Notes under the pieces: generated by a model
What the model saw: only the letters and a program-made list of their open reading frames with translations
Told to the model about the DNA's origin: nothing
The model's database searches: none
Assembly: GCA_036320915.1 (NCBI GenBank)
Contig: JAXBDG010000005.1
Location: 2,796,001 to 2,860,000, forward strand
Direction: 5' to 3'
DNA: 64,000 nt
Source of the DNA: Linnemannia elongata
Taxonomy: Eukaryota; Mortierellomycota; Mortierellomycetes; Mortierellales; Mortierellaceae
Translations under genes and position numbers: made by a program
Part shown: piece after piece, positions 12,690 through 33,253 of the stretch
Numbering within the stretch: the stretch's first letter is position 1
How the letters are laid out: every line of letters starts with the position of its first letter

Positions 12690-13469
12690 CTAGACAGACA
12701 ACCCGAATGCGTAGACGATGACGATCATGGACTTGTTCTCGAAGCGGTAGACGGCCGCTCCTATTTTGACATTTGATATTTTGTGCAAGGAATGCGTGTT
12801 AGCTTCAGGTTAAGTTGAGAGGTATGTGCATGAATGATGGGTGGGTGATAGGAGATAGATAGAGTACCATCGGACTCTGCATCCCAGAGACTGGTGGATG
12901 AGATGTGGACGCCTGCGCCGATCGACTCCAGGAACGTGCTTGTTACTAGAAGGAGATGAGTTATGGCAATGGTGCGTGATGTTAGTGGAGTGAAGTGACA
13001 AGCAAGTCGGAAATATAAAGAACTGAACATGACGAAAAGATACCGACCGATGAACTTGAAGGTACCACCTTTGAGATGGGTGGTGAGACGGGCGATGGTT
13101 TCCTGATAGATTGTGGATTGCCACTCTTGGACGAGGTCTGATCTGTAGGTGGCCTCCTTAAGGACCTTCTTCACCACCTGTTTTGCAGTTTTGTTGGAGA
13201 GTCTCGAGTCAGTTAGTTAGGGAAACCAATACTTCAGCGTCGATACTTCGACGTTTTGTTCTTCGTTGGGGTATATTGATGGAGTATTTTACCTCCTCGA
13301 GGATTTTTGTTGCGGCCTTGACGTCAAACTTGTGTTTCTATATGGTGTGAAAGTCAAAGGGGAATTGTAAGTTTGTGTCAGCTCTCGTTTATCCCTTGAC
13401 GTAGCTTTAACTCTCTCTCTCTCTCTCTCTTGTTGTTGTCGATGAAATGCATACTTCTTCTGGTGCCAT
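12690..13469 (-). CDS. Dynein light chain, Tctex1 (DYNLT) family
   Basis: Five exons on the minus strand: 13469-13455 (only MAPEE), 13337-13293, 13177-13048, 12945-12868 and 12760-12690. All phases agree and the product is 112 residues, the normal length for Tctex1 light chains. Family features are FDVKAATKILEEVVKKVLKE, then WQSTIYQETIARLTTHLKGG, TFKFIVTSTFLESIGAGVH, SLWDAESDG and the C-terminal ENKSMIVIVYAFGLSV, which aligns with the invariant ENK-M--IVSAFGLS ending. In the family it is a homodimeric light chain on the cytoplasmic dynein intermediate chain, acting in microtubule minus-end transport. The 15-nt first coding exon is easily missed by gene finders. Confidence 0.9.
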
Positions 13470-15619
13470 TGTGATGTAGGTAGGTGGTTTCTGGATGTGT
13501 AGAAGGTGATGTTTGAATGAGTTGAAGAAGGAAAGAGATGGTATATGTGCTTATTCTCAACTCGCCTTTGGTATCTTTTGAAGAGTACACTTCTTGTCAT
13601 TTTATGGTCAGCAGCAAGAGTGGCTTGTGATCAATTGGACTCACAGAGGTGGTGCATTGGCCCATCATCCGGCTCCACTTTTTTTTTCATATCATGACTG
13701 ATGCATTGCTACAGCAAAGAAAGCAACCCTACTCAGCCGAGCTGTCCATGGAAAAAAGAAGGGGGCCTCCTCCTCCATCCTTCCTCCTTCCCACGAACAA
13801 CAGCGATAACTGTAAAAGAACGAGAAGAAAACGGAGGAGAAAGAGGTGCAAAAAGGGCTCTTGCTCGAGGACGCTTGAAAAAGAAAAGGCGTCCTTCCGC
13901 TGTCCTCCTTCTACCCACTTCCTCCTTCCTTTCTTCTATTCACCAAAAAGTCATCCCTAGGCCTCTATCAGCATATTCTCGTTCGTATTTACAGACAGAC
14001 AATGCTAGCTTTTCGACCCTACTAACACTATCTCTCGTTCCTTTCTCTTTTTACTTGTTACTCTTTCCCACTTTTACTTCCACATGGACACTCACCAGCT
14101 GTTCTCTTCCTTTCGTGAGGCTCATAGTCATTTTTTAAAAAAATACCTTCATCCCCATCGTTAGGAATAAAGAATTTTTTACAATCGCCTTTGCTGCAAT
14201 AAGGATACACACGGCGTAAAAGAAGAGCACACACGCTGATTTTTTAGATATCAAAAATAACTGTGTGGATGGGGATTTTTAGACATCCTTTTCCCTTATT
14301 TCTTCATCCCCCCGACTCTCCCGCAGCAGTGTCGATCATCATCATCATCATCTTAGAGCCAGGAATAGTACTCTTTTAGGATATTGTAGTACTGTATCAG
14401 GTAAGAACGAGAAGGAAGAGTTGAAGGGGTTTATACTGAGTATGAGGAGAGTGAGGGGAGAAGACAGGAGGAGGAAGGGAGGAGGCATTAACTAGGGGCG
14501 AGAGAGGGGGTGAAGAGTGGTGAGATGGAGAACGGGAGGTGAGGGTGGAGGTGACTGAGGAAAGCGAGAAGAGGAGGGAAGAGAAGAGAAAACGAAGGAG
14601 GAGTAAAGAAAGAGGTTTGTGAGAGGGGAGAGAGGGGCGTTGAGTGTCGTTTATTTCTCTAGCACAACCTCACCTCACTGGCAGACTCTTGGCTGGGTCA
14701 AAGCCGAGGAGGCCTGACTGAGAGGGTCGATGGTCTTTAGACATATGGCACAATTGCGCAATTTAACACGCGCTTAGCACGCATGGCTTGGGAAGGAGTG
14801 ATGAGCGTATATGAAATTGGAGGAGCTTTTAAAGCTGGTGCGGTGTGTGGGTGGGTGCCTGGTTCCAATTCACTCCGGCCGTGAGTAAAAAGTGAGGCCT
14901 CGTCCATCACTGGGAATCATTTGCTTAATACGATATTCGATATGGCACCCTGCCCCCGCCCCGTGCTCAAATCAAAGACTGACAAGGCTTTGATTAGCAA
15001 AGAAAGAAAAAGCTGGGGCGTCGAAGATGAAGCACAGGCCATGGAACATGTCGGCCTCAGCCACTCGAGTACTAGATACGCCCTCGCTAAAACGAACAAA
15101 CCAATGAACCTCTGTTGGAGTGAACCCCTCTTTTCTCTTCTTTATCGCCTTTGCCCCTCTTGTGCTATCAACTTGCACCTCTCCTCCTCCCCTTTCCCTT
15201 CCCTAGCCCCTTCTTTCTCCCCTTCCTTTCTTACCCACTTTACCGGTTCTTGGTGCTGCTGTTGTACACACACTTACCCATCGACAAACGACATTACCAT
15301 CTCCTCGTTGCACAATAGCATTCTCATCAAAACGAACTCTCGACCGACTACCAGCCCGCCGTGAATTACCTCAATCGGGTTCAACACACACTAACTAACC
15401 GGTTGTCAATCCAACGCCACCATTTACCGCAACTCAACTCAAAAGGAGCCTGGCGCCGCCTCTATCGTTCTTGTGCACAAACACTAACAACATCAACAAC
15501 AAGGATTCGCACTCGCGCTAGCACTCTTTCTCGGTATTCTCCTCGCCTTGCCAGGAGGACACACCCTTCCCCTTTCGTCTTAACGTACTTGTACTTTTAC
15601 TCATCCTAATCCCGTCGCC
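13470..15619. other. 2.1 kb low-complexity region upstream of the CHD gene
   Basis: No convincing exon on either strand. It carries an ATC microsatellite near 14336-14353, an almost pure purine block at about 14401-14640, and CT/CA-rich leader sequence at about 15180-15619 before the CHD start codon. It probably holds the promoter and a long 5' UTR of the CHD gene, and the promoter of the Tctex1 gene. Confidence 0.6.
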
Positions 15620-25041
<9,422 letters not shown>

Positions 25042-25638
25042 GCTTTACTTGCGCCTTCCCCCCTTTGTGCCCGTCCAGCTATTTACTTCCTCATTCTTTA
25101 TAAATCAACAAGTGTATGTGATATATATACAAAAAATCAAAGACTGCGTATCAGCATCGAAACACGTACGAAGGAGGGAAGTGAGCAAGCATTACATGCT
25201 GTTAATACGGGGGGGGGTTATTGAAGCCAGGCCGGAGGTGTCTGCGGCTGACAGCTTCAAAGTAACTAATCTGTCAGACGCAGACTTGAGCCTTCATCAT
25301 CATGTGGAAAGAGGAGTGGAACGTGTTATTGCCTGTCATAACCTTATTTCCCGGAACGTTTGTGGGCCTACGTTTCTGACCCTTGCCCTATTCTCCTGCT
25401 TCAACAAGAAGACGAAACATTTTTTTCGCGTTTTTTCGTGGTTGCCGCAAGTGGTTTCGCCTATCGACGATCGATTGATGTCTGAGTTGGAACTGATGAG
25501 GAGAGAAGCAACCACAGCAAACAAAATACCAGTCGCTGGGATCCTATCTGCCCACCCTACTCTTCTTCCCACCATTCTTTTTCATTCCAATCCACCCACA
25601 GAAAAATTTTACAAGTCCGAGCCAACCTACATTCCAAC
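25042..25638. other. Intergenic region
   Basis: No supported gene. It holds the CHD 3' UTR (with TATATATAC near 25122) and the leader of the next gene. A short G-run lies near 25210. Confidence 0.55.
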
Positions 25639-27003
25639 ATGACAGAGTGCACAAACCCAAATACAAACCCAAATGCAAACTACAATGTCGGAGGTGTAAG
25701 TGTCCCCGGCGCGCAGGTCGAGCTTATGGAGAACATGCAGCCCCAGCCCCACCGACTCCTCCAACAACAACAGCTCCTGCACGACTATACCCAACAAGTC
25801 CAAAAGCAACAACAGTCAGCGCCTGTCCAACAACAGTACTCTCAACAGGCACTTACTGGTGATCCTCGCCAGTTTGACCAGCAGTACCAACAGTCGTTCT
25901 ACAAGCAGCCTACTGACAATGAAGCTACTCAGACCAACTCTGCGAAGGTCGATGCAGAGATGGCCACGCCAGCTGTCGTCCCCGCAAACACTAATACGGT
26001 TGGAGATGGGTCTCCTGGATTCTCAGTCGGTGGTGTTGGTGTTTTGGGCGCCCGAGTTGAGTCTCTTGACTCGATGCAGCCCCAGACCTTTTACCAGCAG
26101 CCGCAGCCGCAGCCCATTCAGCGGCAGCAGGAGCAATATATTCAGCAACAACATGTCGTAGGCAATGCTGGTGCTCAGGCTCAGCAGTCGTTCTTTTCTC
26201 AACCTGGGGATTCCACACTCGCTCACCAGCAGTATGCCCAAGAAGCGGCGCCCGTTCACCATAGCATTGCAGATGCCACGAATTTCCTTGTAGGAGGTGA
26301 TGGAGTCCCAAGCGCCCAAGTCGAATGCCTCCCCGCCATGTCCGAACAGCAGACGACCACATATTCGACCACCGATACCACTACTAAACTCGGAGAACTC
26401 GACACCGTCCAACATGCATCTGCATCCCGCCCACCAGTAGGGCCCTTTGACCCTTCAGCAGAGTCCACAACCACAGAACCAGCTGCCCCTCCAACAATCT
26501 TCCTCCAACGTGAGGCATCTATGCGCCATGACCAACAAACCCCCATCCCTACAACCACAACCGCCACAACTTCGTCATCCACAGAAGCAATCCCGCCTCA
26601 CAAGATCCATGTCGCATCCTCAAGCGCAGTAGCCGCTGCCGCCGCCGCCCAAGCAGCAGACGTAAACTCCCGAGGCCGCCGCCGCTCGTCACTCGCAATC
26701 CTGGCCGACAAGATCCGCTCCTCCACCTCGCGATCCCGTTCCCCCTCACTCTCGCGCCGTCTCTCCCGGACCATTTCGCGTCACTCTTTCGAGGATGACG
26801 AGGACGACTCTGTAGGAGGGCCTTATAAGGATGTCAAGATTGCTCAACAAGAGCATTTGGCAAAGTTGCGTGCTGAGCAGGAAAAGAACGGGGTCACCCA
26901 CAACGTCGATGGCCTTCCTATCCCCCCAGCACCCGAACGTCAACGCCGCCGGTCCAGTGTTAGTCATATCCTTGGACTTGACAAACCTTTGCTCTCTCGC
27001 TAA
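25639..27003 (+). CDS. Unrecognised Q-rich protein with three-copy VGG motif and basic RS tail
   Basis: A single open frame of 454 residues from ATG to TAA without obvious introns. The N-terminal half is rich in Gln and Pro and contains a motif of about 20 residues three times: VGGVSVPGAQVELMENMQPQ from residue 17, VGGVGVLGARVESLDSMQPQ from 130 and VGGDGVPSAQVECLPAMSEQ from 218, each preceded by an aromatic residue. The second half has a poly-Ala tract, then a basic Ser/Arg stretch (RGRRRSSLAILADKIRSS onward). It ends with an ordered-looking tail: KDVKIAQQEHLAKLRAEQEK, GLPIPPAPERQRRRSSV, HILGLDKPLLSR. The R-R-x-S sites look like basophilic-kinase targets. I do not recognise the family. The C-terminal tail is the likeliest conserved part. 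Confidence 0.75.
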   Translation: MTECTNPNTNPNANYNVGGVSVPGAQVELMENMQPQPHRLLQQQQLLHDYTQQVQKQQQSAPVQQQYSQQALTGDPRQFDQQYQQSFYKQPTDNEATQTNSAKVDAEMATPAVVPANTNTVGDGSPGFSVGGVGVLGARVESLDSMQPQTFYQQPQPQPIQRQQEQYIQQQHVVGNAGAQAQQSFFSQPGDSTLAHQQYAQEAAPVHHSIADATNFLVGGDGVPSAQVECLPAMSEQQTTTYSTTDTTTKLGELDTVQHASASRPPVGPFDPSAESTTTEPAAPPTIFLQREASMRHDQQTPIPTTTTATTSSSTEAIPPHKIHVASSSAVAAAAAAQAADVNSRGRRRSSLAILADKIRSSTSRSRSPSLSRRLSRTISRHSFEDDEDDSVGGPYKDVKIAQQEHLAKLRAEQEKNGVTHNVDGLPIPPAPERQRRRSSVSHILGLDKPLLSR

Positions 27004-27630
27004 AGAAAACATCAACAATGGCATCAGCAAAAGTAAACAGCAACAGCAAGGGCAACTTTACAAAAGTCGCCATACGCCAACAAAAAAGACAAACAAAAGA
27101 TCAAAGCGGATTAGCCGTAGTAGTGCAAAAGAAGCAAACACGACAGATTTATTCGTATTAAAGTAACAAGTATTGAAAAATGTGTAGTACTGCTTATAGA
27201 TTTGTGGAGGGTTATGTTGCTGCTGCTGCTGCTGCTGAAGGCGTTGCTGATGTCGTCGATGGCTATGTTGATGTTGCTGCTGTTGTTGAGGTGCTTGGAA
27301 CTGAAAAAGTCTGCATGGGTGGCTGCTTGACGGACTCATGCATATGATACTGAAGATGTGTCACCTGCTGCTGTTGCTGCTGCTCTGGTTGCTGTAACTG
27401 CTGATCGAACGGCGCCAATTCAGCACACGACGACGTCTCCACAAACAAATGCATCCCTACGGCACTACCATCTCCATTACTAACACTGCTACAAAACACA
27501 CCTGGCTGAGGTTCCGGTGCCAAAGTCATCAGAGGCGGCTGGATAGTCCCCAGATCCACCATGGGCAACTGTCTCGTGAACCGCGTCGACATGTACTCCT
27601 GCTGCTTGTCCTGTAGACGCTGGTAATCGA
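27004..27630. other. Region between convergent frames; CAG/CTG-rich
   Basis: No gene is confirmed. On the minus strand there are CAG-rich stretches (about 27215-27295 and 27365-27410) open in two different frames. One open frame (27263-27724) overlaps and continues past the TGA that closes the 27631-28905 frame. This suggests decayed or frame-shifted Gln-rich coding sequence rather than an ordinary 3' UTR. Confidence 0.4.
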
Positions 27631-28905
27631 TCATCCCCTCCCGAGCTCCGACTCGCTCTTGGAATATCTCTGTTGGCCAGGGAACAGTTCGACTTCGAAA
27701 ATGATGTCCTGGTCCATGATCCACTTGTTGCTTGTAGGAACTTCCGTGGAAAAGAAGTCTTCTCCTCCTACTGTTGCTGCTCCAGAGGACGAGGACGAGG
27801 ACGATGTTCGTAGTAATCCGGGATGCGAATGGAGTGAAGGAGAAGGAAGGGAAACCGGAGGAGGAGCCCGAGTGTGAGTTTCAAAGACTGGTGGATAGCT
27901 ATCTACGACCTCAACAATCCAGTGTGGTGAAAGAAGAGGAGGAAGAGCATAGGTCGGCTGTTTTAAGTAACCTCGCGACGAAGCATCTATGGCCGACGCC
28001 ACCGATATCGGATTAAACGGCATCAATGCACGTCTAGACGTGAGAGGAGAAGGCGGCTTTGGTGCTAATGTCGCCCTCGATGCTGTAGCCTTGATTTGCT
28101 CGTACGGGTTAAACGACGATGAAGATGGCGATTCGTTGGACATTGGCATCACCGTTTGGACGCTTTTGACATTCCGTGGATATACTGTCTGAAGGGGCTG
28201 ATGCTCCTGTCCTCGTGAGTTAGAGAGAGGGGCACGGTGGGGCGGCAGTAGCGTCAACATTGGCTCCTCGAGACTGCGTGAGTCAATGAACTCCAGATTT
28301 GGTAGCGGGCGTGGCGGAGTATCCAAGGAGTGAAGCAAGGAAGGAATCGGCAGGGGCTGATGACGGTTATACTGCACCGGGACCTGTAGCGACAATGGGT
28401 GGCGTGGAGGTTGCGGCGGTGGTAGCGAAAGATGTCCAGGCGGGACCACTATCGTCGTCGATATGATGGTGGATGATTGTAAAGCCTGAGGAGGGCCTAT
28501 TATTGAAGTTGCCAACCCTGATGTTGAGCTTGTCATTGCCAAAGGTTCCTCTGGTACCGGCTGTGCTGTCGAGGTACCAGGTAGGCGCGGCAGCGGCAAG
28601 ATCAGGCGAGAGAGGGGCGACACTTTCTTCGCCTTCTTGGACGGCCTCTTGTTGGGGTTGCTACTTGCTAAAGTAGACGATCCACCTTGCCCAGCTTCAG
28701 TATGATCACATCCGATCCCTGAAGAGCCTTGAATAGTAGCTCGATCGCTGCGAGAATCGCCAAAGGCTGTAGAGTTCTCCATGTTCGACGTCGTGCATTC
28801 TGGGGGCATTGTCAGAGGCTGCTTTCTGGTCAATACTGGATTCGCATCGGAGCCGCCCTGATTGTCCGAGGTGTGACCGATGCACACACTCTCCAATGAT
28901 ACCGA
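27631..28905 (-). CDS. Pro/Ser-rich open frame in phase with, and directly after, the Zn2Cys6 factor stop codon
   Basis: Immediately after the TAA at 28908-28906 the same frame stays open for about 424 codons to a TGA at 27631. The first ATG is at 28809 (MPPECTTSNMEN). The sequence has protein-like, low-complexity character: KRPSKKAKKVSPLSRLILPL, PPPQPPRHPLSLQVPVQYNR and LSPHWIVEVVDSYPPVFETH. No domain is recognised. It could be a separate gene with its promoter inside the upstream gene, a former disordered C-terminus cut off by a nonsense change, or a tail reached by an intron I could not identify. Candidate donors before the TAA (for example GTGATT, GTCGGG) are weak. Confidence 0.4.
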   Translation of the reverse strand, partial: SVSLESVCIGHTSDNQGGSDANPVLTRKQPLTMPPECTTSNMENSTAFGDSRSDRATIQGSSGIGCDHTEAGQGGSSTLASSNPNKRPSKKAKKVSPLSRLILPLPRLPGTSTAQPVPEEPLAMTSSTSGLATSIIGPPQALQSSTIISTTIVVPPGHLSLPPPQPPRHPLSLQVPVQYNRHQPLPIPSLLHSLDTPPRPLPNLEFIDSRSLEEPMLTLLPPHRAPLSNSRGQEHQPLQTVYPRNVKSVQTVMPMSNESPSSSSFNPYEQIKATASRATLAPKPPSPLTSRRALMPFNPISVASAIDASSRGYLKQPTYALPPLLSPHWIVEVVDSYPPVFETHTRAPPPVSLPSPSLHSHPGLLRTSSSSSSSGAATVGGEDFFSTEVPTSNKWIMDQDIIFEVELFPGQQRYSKSESELGRG

Positions 28906-31111
28906 TTAGGGCGAATGTCCTGCTCCAGAAGATGACGCCCTGTCCGATCGCGACTCGGATCCCGACTTGTTCTGTGGTGTCGCGGCAGCAGATGTAAGTG
29001 TCGATGAATCACTTTGGACATCGACTGTCTCTTGAGCAGAATAAAGGTCCTGAAGGATAAAGTAGAGGCGAGCAGAGACTGTCCAGTAAGGGCTGGAGAC
29101 TTTCAAAAAGTTGAGGTGGACATTCAGGCAACGTTTGGCGTTGGCTGCCAAGGCGTCATCCAATGTAAAAATGTTGGTTACATGGCTATAATGTAAACAT
29201 AAGTCCTACGTGTTAGCATCCGATTTCATATTGTAAATAATTAACAGCATAGTCAATAGACCTTACATAGTAGCTCCGGTGAATACTTGAAAGACAAAGA
29301 GGTGCCCTCGATACTTGATATCAATCTCGTTAAACTGCTCAACAATATCTGTGATCTTGGTAGCGGCTTCTGCACACCGCACTCGCGACTGGTCAACAAA
29401 CGACGTGTCGACCAGCTCCAAGGCAATGATCGGTCGGTGAAGCATAATGACCGTCATGTAGTAGGTCAGGATTATATACGCAACATTCTCCTCCGACTCA
29501 ACGAGCTCCTTGCGTGTCAATGGAACCTCTTCCTCAATGGTCGTGATCCAAGTCAACAGCCGTCCTTCCAGAACAGCAAACTCCGAGCTGGGGTCACTCG
29601 GACATTTGTCTGATTCGAGTGTGTTGCCGTTAATGTACTGCGACACCCGAAAAAGCAACTCTATCGGCTCAAAGAGATACTTGGCCGGTCCGTGACCTCG
29701 AAGTCGTCGTGTTTGCTGCAGCTTGGCCAAGATCCTGACTGTAAATGGGTCTATGGGCGTTGTCTCCGGCTGGGTCGATATGGTCTCCTGAAGGTCACCA
29801 TCCTCCTCCACCTCACCAATGATCGCCACTCTCAAATCCTGATTCTTTTCAACCCACCAGTCTGACCGATAGTCGGGGAGCTGAATGTTGTATAGTTTAA
29901 AGTCCAGAATCGATGGTAGACCTGCCGATGCTGCTGAAAAGATGTCGATGTGAATTAGACTCCAAAATGTCCTGCACTTGGTTTCGAACTTGACCCTGGC
30001 CGCCTCCGAAGTCGGAATGTCGCGCTGGTTGTGGAGATAAAGCTCAATTCCCATCCTGCTGGCCAGACCTCCAAAACGCCAACCCCTCGGCCCCCTCCAT
30101 GAGCTGTACTCGTAGAAAGAAAGGATGAAGAGGGCATGGAGGTTGCTGATCGTCGCTTCATCGATGAGGTCCATGATCTTCTCCCTCGTTTTTTCGGCGT
30201 ACGGCTCTCCCGAGAGATATGGCGGTACTTGGATTATGTCGGGATGGTCAGAGAACCTGGCGGCCACGGCACAGATTGCATTGAGAAGAGACGGGTTGAT
30301 CTTTCGCTCAGCATAGTCCTTGAGAAACTCCTTGGGGTCGAAGTTATCAAAATCTTGGAAACAGTGCTCAAAAAAGACTTCAACCAGGTGGTCAGTGAGC
30401 TCTTTCCGCCACAGATCGCCACGGGCTGAAGCCGGTCGTATGCTGGATGTCTCAATGGATGGGGTGTGCCCCTCTTCCGTCAGTCTGCGCATCGGGTCAT
30501 CGCTTTGGTTGGGGTTGCCAAAGTAAGAATGGTGGAGTGGGTAGAAGTTACGGAAGGTGTTGAAGTGAGGTCGCAAGCTCCGATAGTGAGTCAACTGTAG
30601 TGGGCCAATGTTCCGAGTCGGCTTTGGTTTCACGAGGTGTCGACCGGAGGCATAGTCAATGCAGGATTGGCGGGTCTCGGGGTCGAGTTCCTCGCGGGGG
30701 ATGGGACCTCGTTTTTTAGAGTGTGTGAAGAAAGTGCAAAGGGTGCCGGCTTTGGCGCATTGATGGCACCGTGGCTTGGCATTGTCTATCCAAATGGATA
30801 CCACGATGGTCAAGGGTGGAGCGGAATTGGTTAGCAAAGCTGCGGGCGGAACTTGACAGGCAAATGGTGCATCAAGGGAGCTAACCACTGCGAGTTCCTT
30901 TGCGGCTGTCTGTTGGCTCCAAATGGCAAGCAAGGAGAAGTATAAACTGTACCATACCACACTTGGCCCTCTTTTGTCGGCAATAGTCACAGGCCTGGGT
31001 AGTCTTACGGCGCTTGCTTTCAGCATCGTCATTGTTGTTCTTGCTGTTGCTGAGGGTCAGAGACGAGCCAGAGTGTCGATAGTCTCGGTTGCCGGCCGTG
31101 GTGGTTTGCAT
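28906..31111 (-). CDS. Zn2Cys6 transcription factor with fungal-specific regulatory domain
   Basis: Minus-strand exons 31111-30958, 30785-29267 and 29185-28906 join in phase for 650 residues; an in-frame TGA lies upstream of the ATG. The binuclear zinc cluster is at residues 41-68: CDYCRQKRAKC, then CHQCAKAGTLC, with spacing C-x2-C-x6-C-x6-C-x2-C-x6-C; intron 1 falls inside the cluster. The middle region is a fungal_trans domain: PSLLNAICAVAARFSDHPDI, ALFILSFYEYSSWRGPRGWR, GLASRMGIELYLHN. The last exon gives IHVTNIFTLDDALAANAKRC, usual for the end of this fold, then a Ser-rich tail. The closest general type is the XlnR/Rgt1-like carbon or drug-response regulators, but no target can be named. 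It is divergent from the SDR gene. The frame beyond its stop is described separately. Confidence 0.85.
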
Positions 31112-31732
31112 CGGTCACCTCTGCAGAATCGACACTTGCGCCTGTAAATCGGATATGGGACGTGAGAAGGTTAGGCAGGGCAGGCAGCGGTAGCGTGGGA
31201 TGTTTGGTGTGCACGGGCAAAATAGGACTAGGATGCACCCACAGGATTAGGTCGGAGAGCGCAATTGCATTTGAGCTTCACCTCGGTTGCAGAGGTTGGC
31301 CAAGGTAGGAGTAAGTGGGAGTGTGAGTGTGAGAAGAGAAGAGGAAGGGGCGAGGGATGAGGAAGGGCGGGGGGTGTGAAGGTAAAAAGAGTGTAAGGGT
31401 GAAGAGAACGATGGCATGGCGTGCTTGTGATCTCTGTTAGGCCTCCAGGAAGTGGAGGAAGACATGGAAGGAGAATACCCTTAATGGTACCCAATCAGCA
31501 AACCATACCCTTTTTGCTCCAAATATCAGATATTGAAATATCAGTGGTGAAATAATATCATCACCCAAACACAATCGTCTTCTTTTCTTCTTGACTCCTT
31601 TCTTTCATTCCCCTTCTTTATCCGCTCCTTTCCTTCTCTCAACCTAACTCAACTCACATCCCACCCTTCTCACTCCTTCCTTCCCTTCATATCCCCTTCT
31701 TCGACGTTCGACGCTCAGGACATATCTCAACG
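31112..31732. promoter_or_regulatory. Divergent promoter, Zn2Cys6 factor / short-chain dehydrogenase
   Basis: A 621 bp gap between opposing start codons. The part next to the dehydrogenase is strongly pyrimidine-rich on the plus strand. The part next to the factor has an acceptor-like TTTACAG on the minus strand (about 31143-31149), suggesting a 5' UTR intron. No TATA box was assigned. Confidence 0.45.
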
Positions 31733-33253
31733 ATGCTGGAATCGATATACAACATTGACTACTGGAAGACCTACCTCCTCAAGCCAAACTTCACAACCGA
31801 CAACATCCCCGACCTCACCTCAAAAGTCGCCATCGTCACCGGAGGAAACGCAGGACTCGGCTATGAGACATCCCTCGCCCTTGCTGCAAAGGGCGCACAT
31901 GTCTTTCTCGCCTGCAGGGACAAAACAAAGGCCCTCGACGCAATCGAACGACTTGAGCGGGAACTTTCCGAGACCGCACCCCACCTCTACCCCAAACTTG
32001 ACTTTCTCTACCTCGACCTTGCCGACCTCCGCTCCGTCGCAAAGACCGCGCAGAAGTTCCTCTCCAAGGGCCTCTCACTCAATATCCTGGTCAATAATGC
32101 CGGCCTCGGACTGGTACCACCTACTCTTAGCAAAGACGGTGTTGAGCTTGTCTTTGCCGTAAATCATTTGGGGTAATATGCTACAGAAACAGACAAAGAC
32201 ACAGACATAATGCACAAACAGGATCCATGGACTGAAATGATCATTTAGTATTATCTTCTGTTGCATGAAGCATGACATCCACCCTCCCTCGTTACCTTTA
32301 TTGTTGCTTTGCCCATGACCACATGTTCATCATGTCCACAAAGTGCTCATTTGCCTCCCGCTTGATATTTGCCTTAATGCTCTTAACACATCTCGCTTAT
32401 CTTCTCTTGTCACTCCACTCCGCTTCAACACAATTACGTTAGGCACTTCTTGCTAACGCAACTCCTGTTGCCAAAACTGATCGAGTCGCAACCGTCAAGG
32501 ATCGTCAACGTCAGGTAACTTAACCCTTTCAAAGGAGTACTCGGAAAACAAAGAAAGTGCGATGTTTTATGCGATAGCGCGCATCTATTTCGAACTGAAT
32601 TTTCTCACCATTCTCTCACACACCTTGGCCTTGATTCCCTCCCTCTTCTCGCTTGGTTAATTCAATCACAGTTCAATGGCTCACGAGTTGGAAGTACCCC
32701 TGGGAGGCATTCAATTCGGAACGTTGAGTCAAGCAGATGGAGAGTCACCTATTGTGCATTACAACCGATCCAAACTCGCCAACATCCTCTACACTAAGGC
32801 GCTTGCACGTCGGCTAACGAAGGCAGGACACCACAGAGTCTTTGTAAATGCGGTCCATCCAGGATATTGTCAGACAGGAATTGACGGCGATTTATCCCTT
32901 ACGCAGGGGAAGGTTGTCTCCAAACTGCTCACGCTGACAAGAGCCTGGGCTGGACGCACTGCTGCTGACGGAGCCCTCAGCCAGCTATATTGCGCTGCGA
33001 GCCCAGAGATTGAAGAGAAGAAGCTATCAGGCCGTTACTTTATCCCCGATGCACATGAACTCCGTCCAAGTATGTCCCATCTCCTTTTTCAGCTTAAGCG
33101 TGATACATTACAGACACAAGCTACTTCTAATTGACACTGATCAATTGTTCTTCATACTAAGCAGGTCCATATGCCATGAACAAGGAGCTGCAGGAACGAC
33201 TATTCAAGTACTCGGAGGACTTTGTAGTCAAGCGAGGGCTGCTCACAACATAA
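31733..33253 (+). CDS. Short-chain dehydrogenase/reductase (retinol dehydrogenase-like)
   Basis: Exons 31733-32172, 32443-32514, 32672-33069 and 33165-33253 join in phase for 332 residues. The cofactor motif is TGGNAGLGYE near residue 36, followed by ACRDKTKALDAI and LDLADLRSV (adenine-side Asp). NNAG is near 122. The catalytic residues are Ser in IVNVSSM near 170 and YNRSK near 201. After the active site comes NAVHPGYCQTGI, the usual P-G-x-x-x-T loop. This is the classical SDR architecture of the WW-oxidoreductase/retinol-dehydrogenase group, which reduces or oxidises lipid-like carbonyls or alcohols with NAD(P). The Arg in ACRD favours NADP. The specific substrate is not deducible. No obvious membrane anchor beyond a weakly hydrophobic N-terminus. 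Confidence 0.93.

Noticed and set aside
27058..27339. Minus-strand Gln-rich 93-codon frame
   Set aside because: Probably translation of CAG repeats in intergenic or decayed DNA; no start context, splice support or domain.
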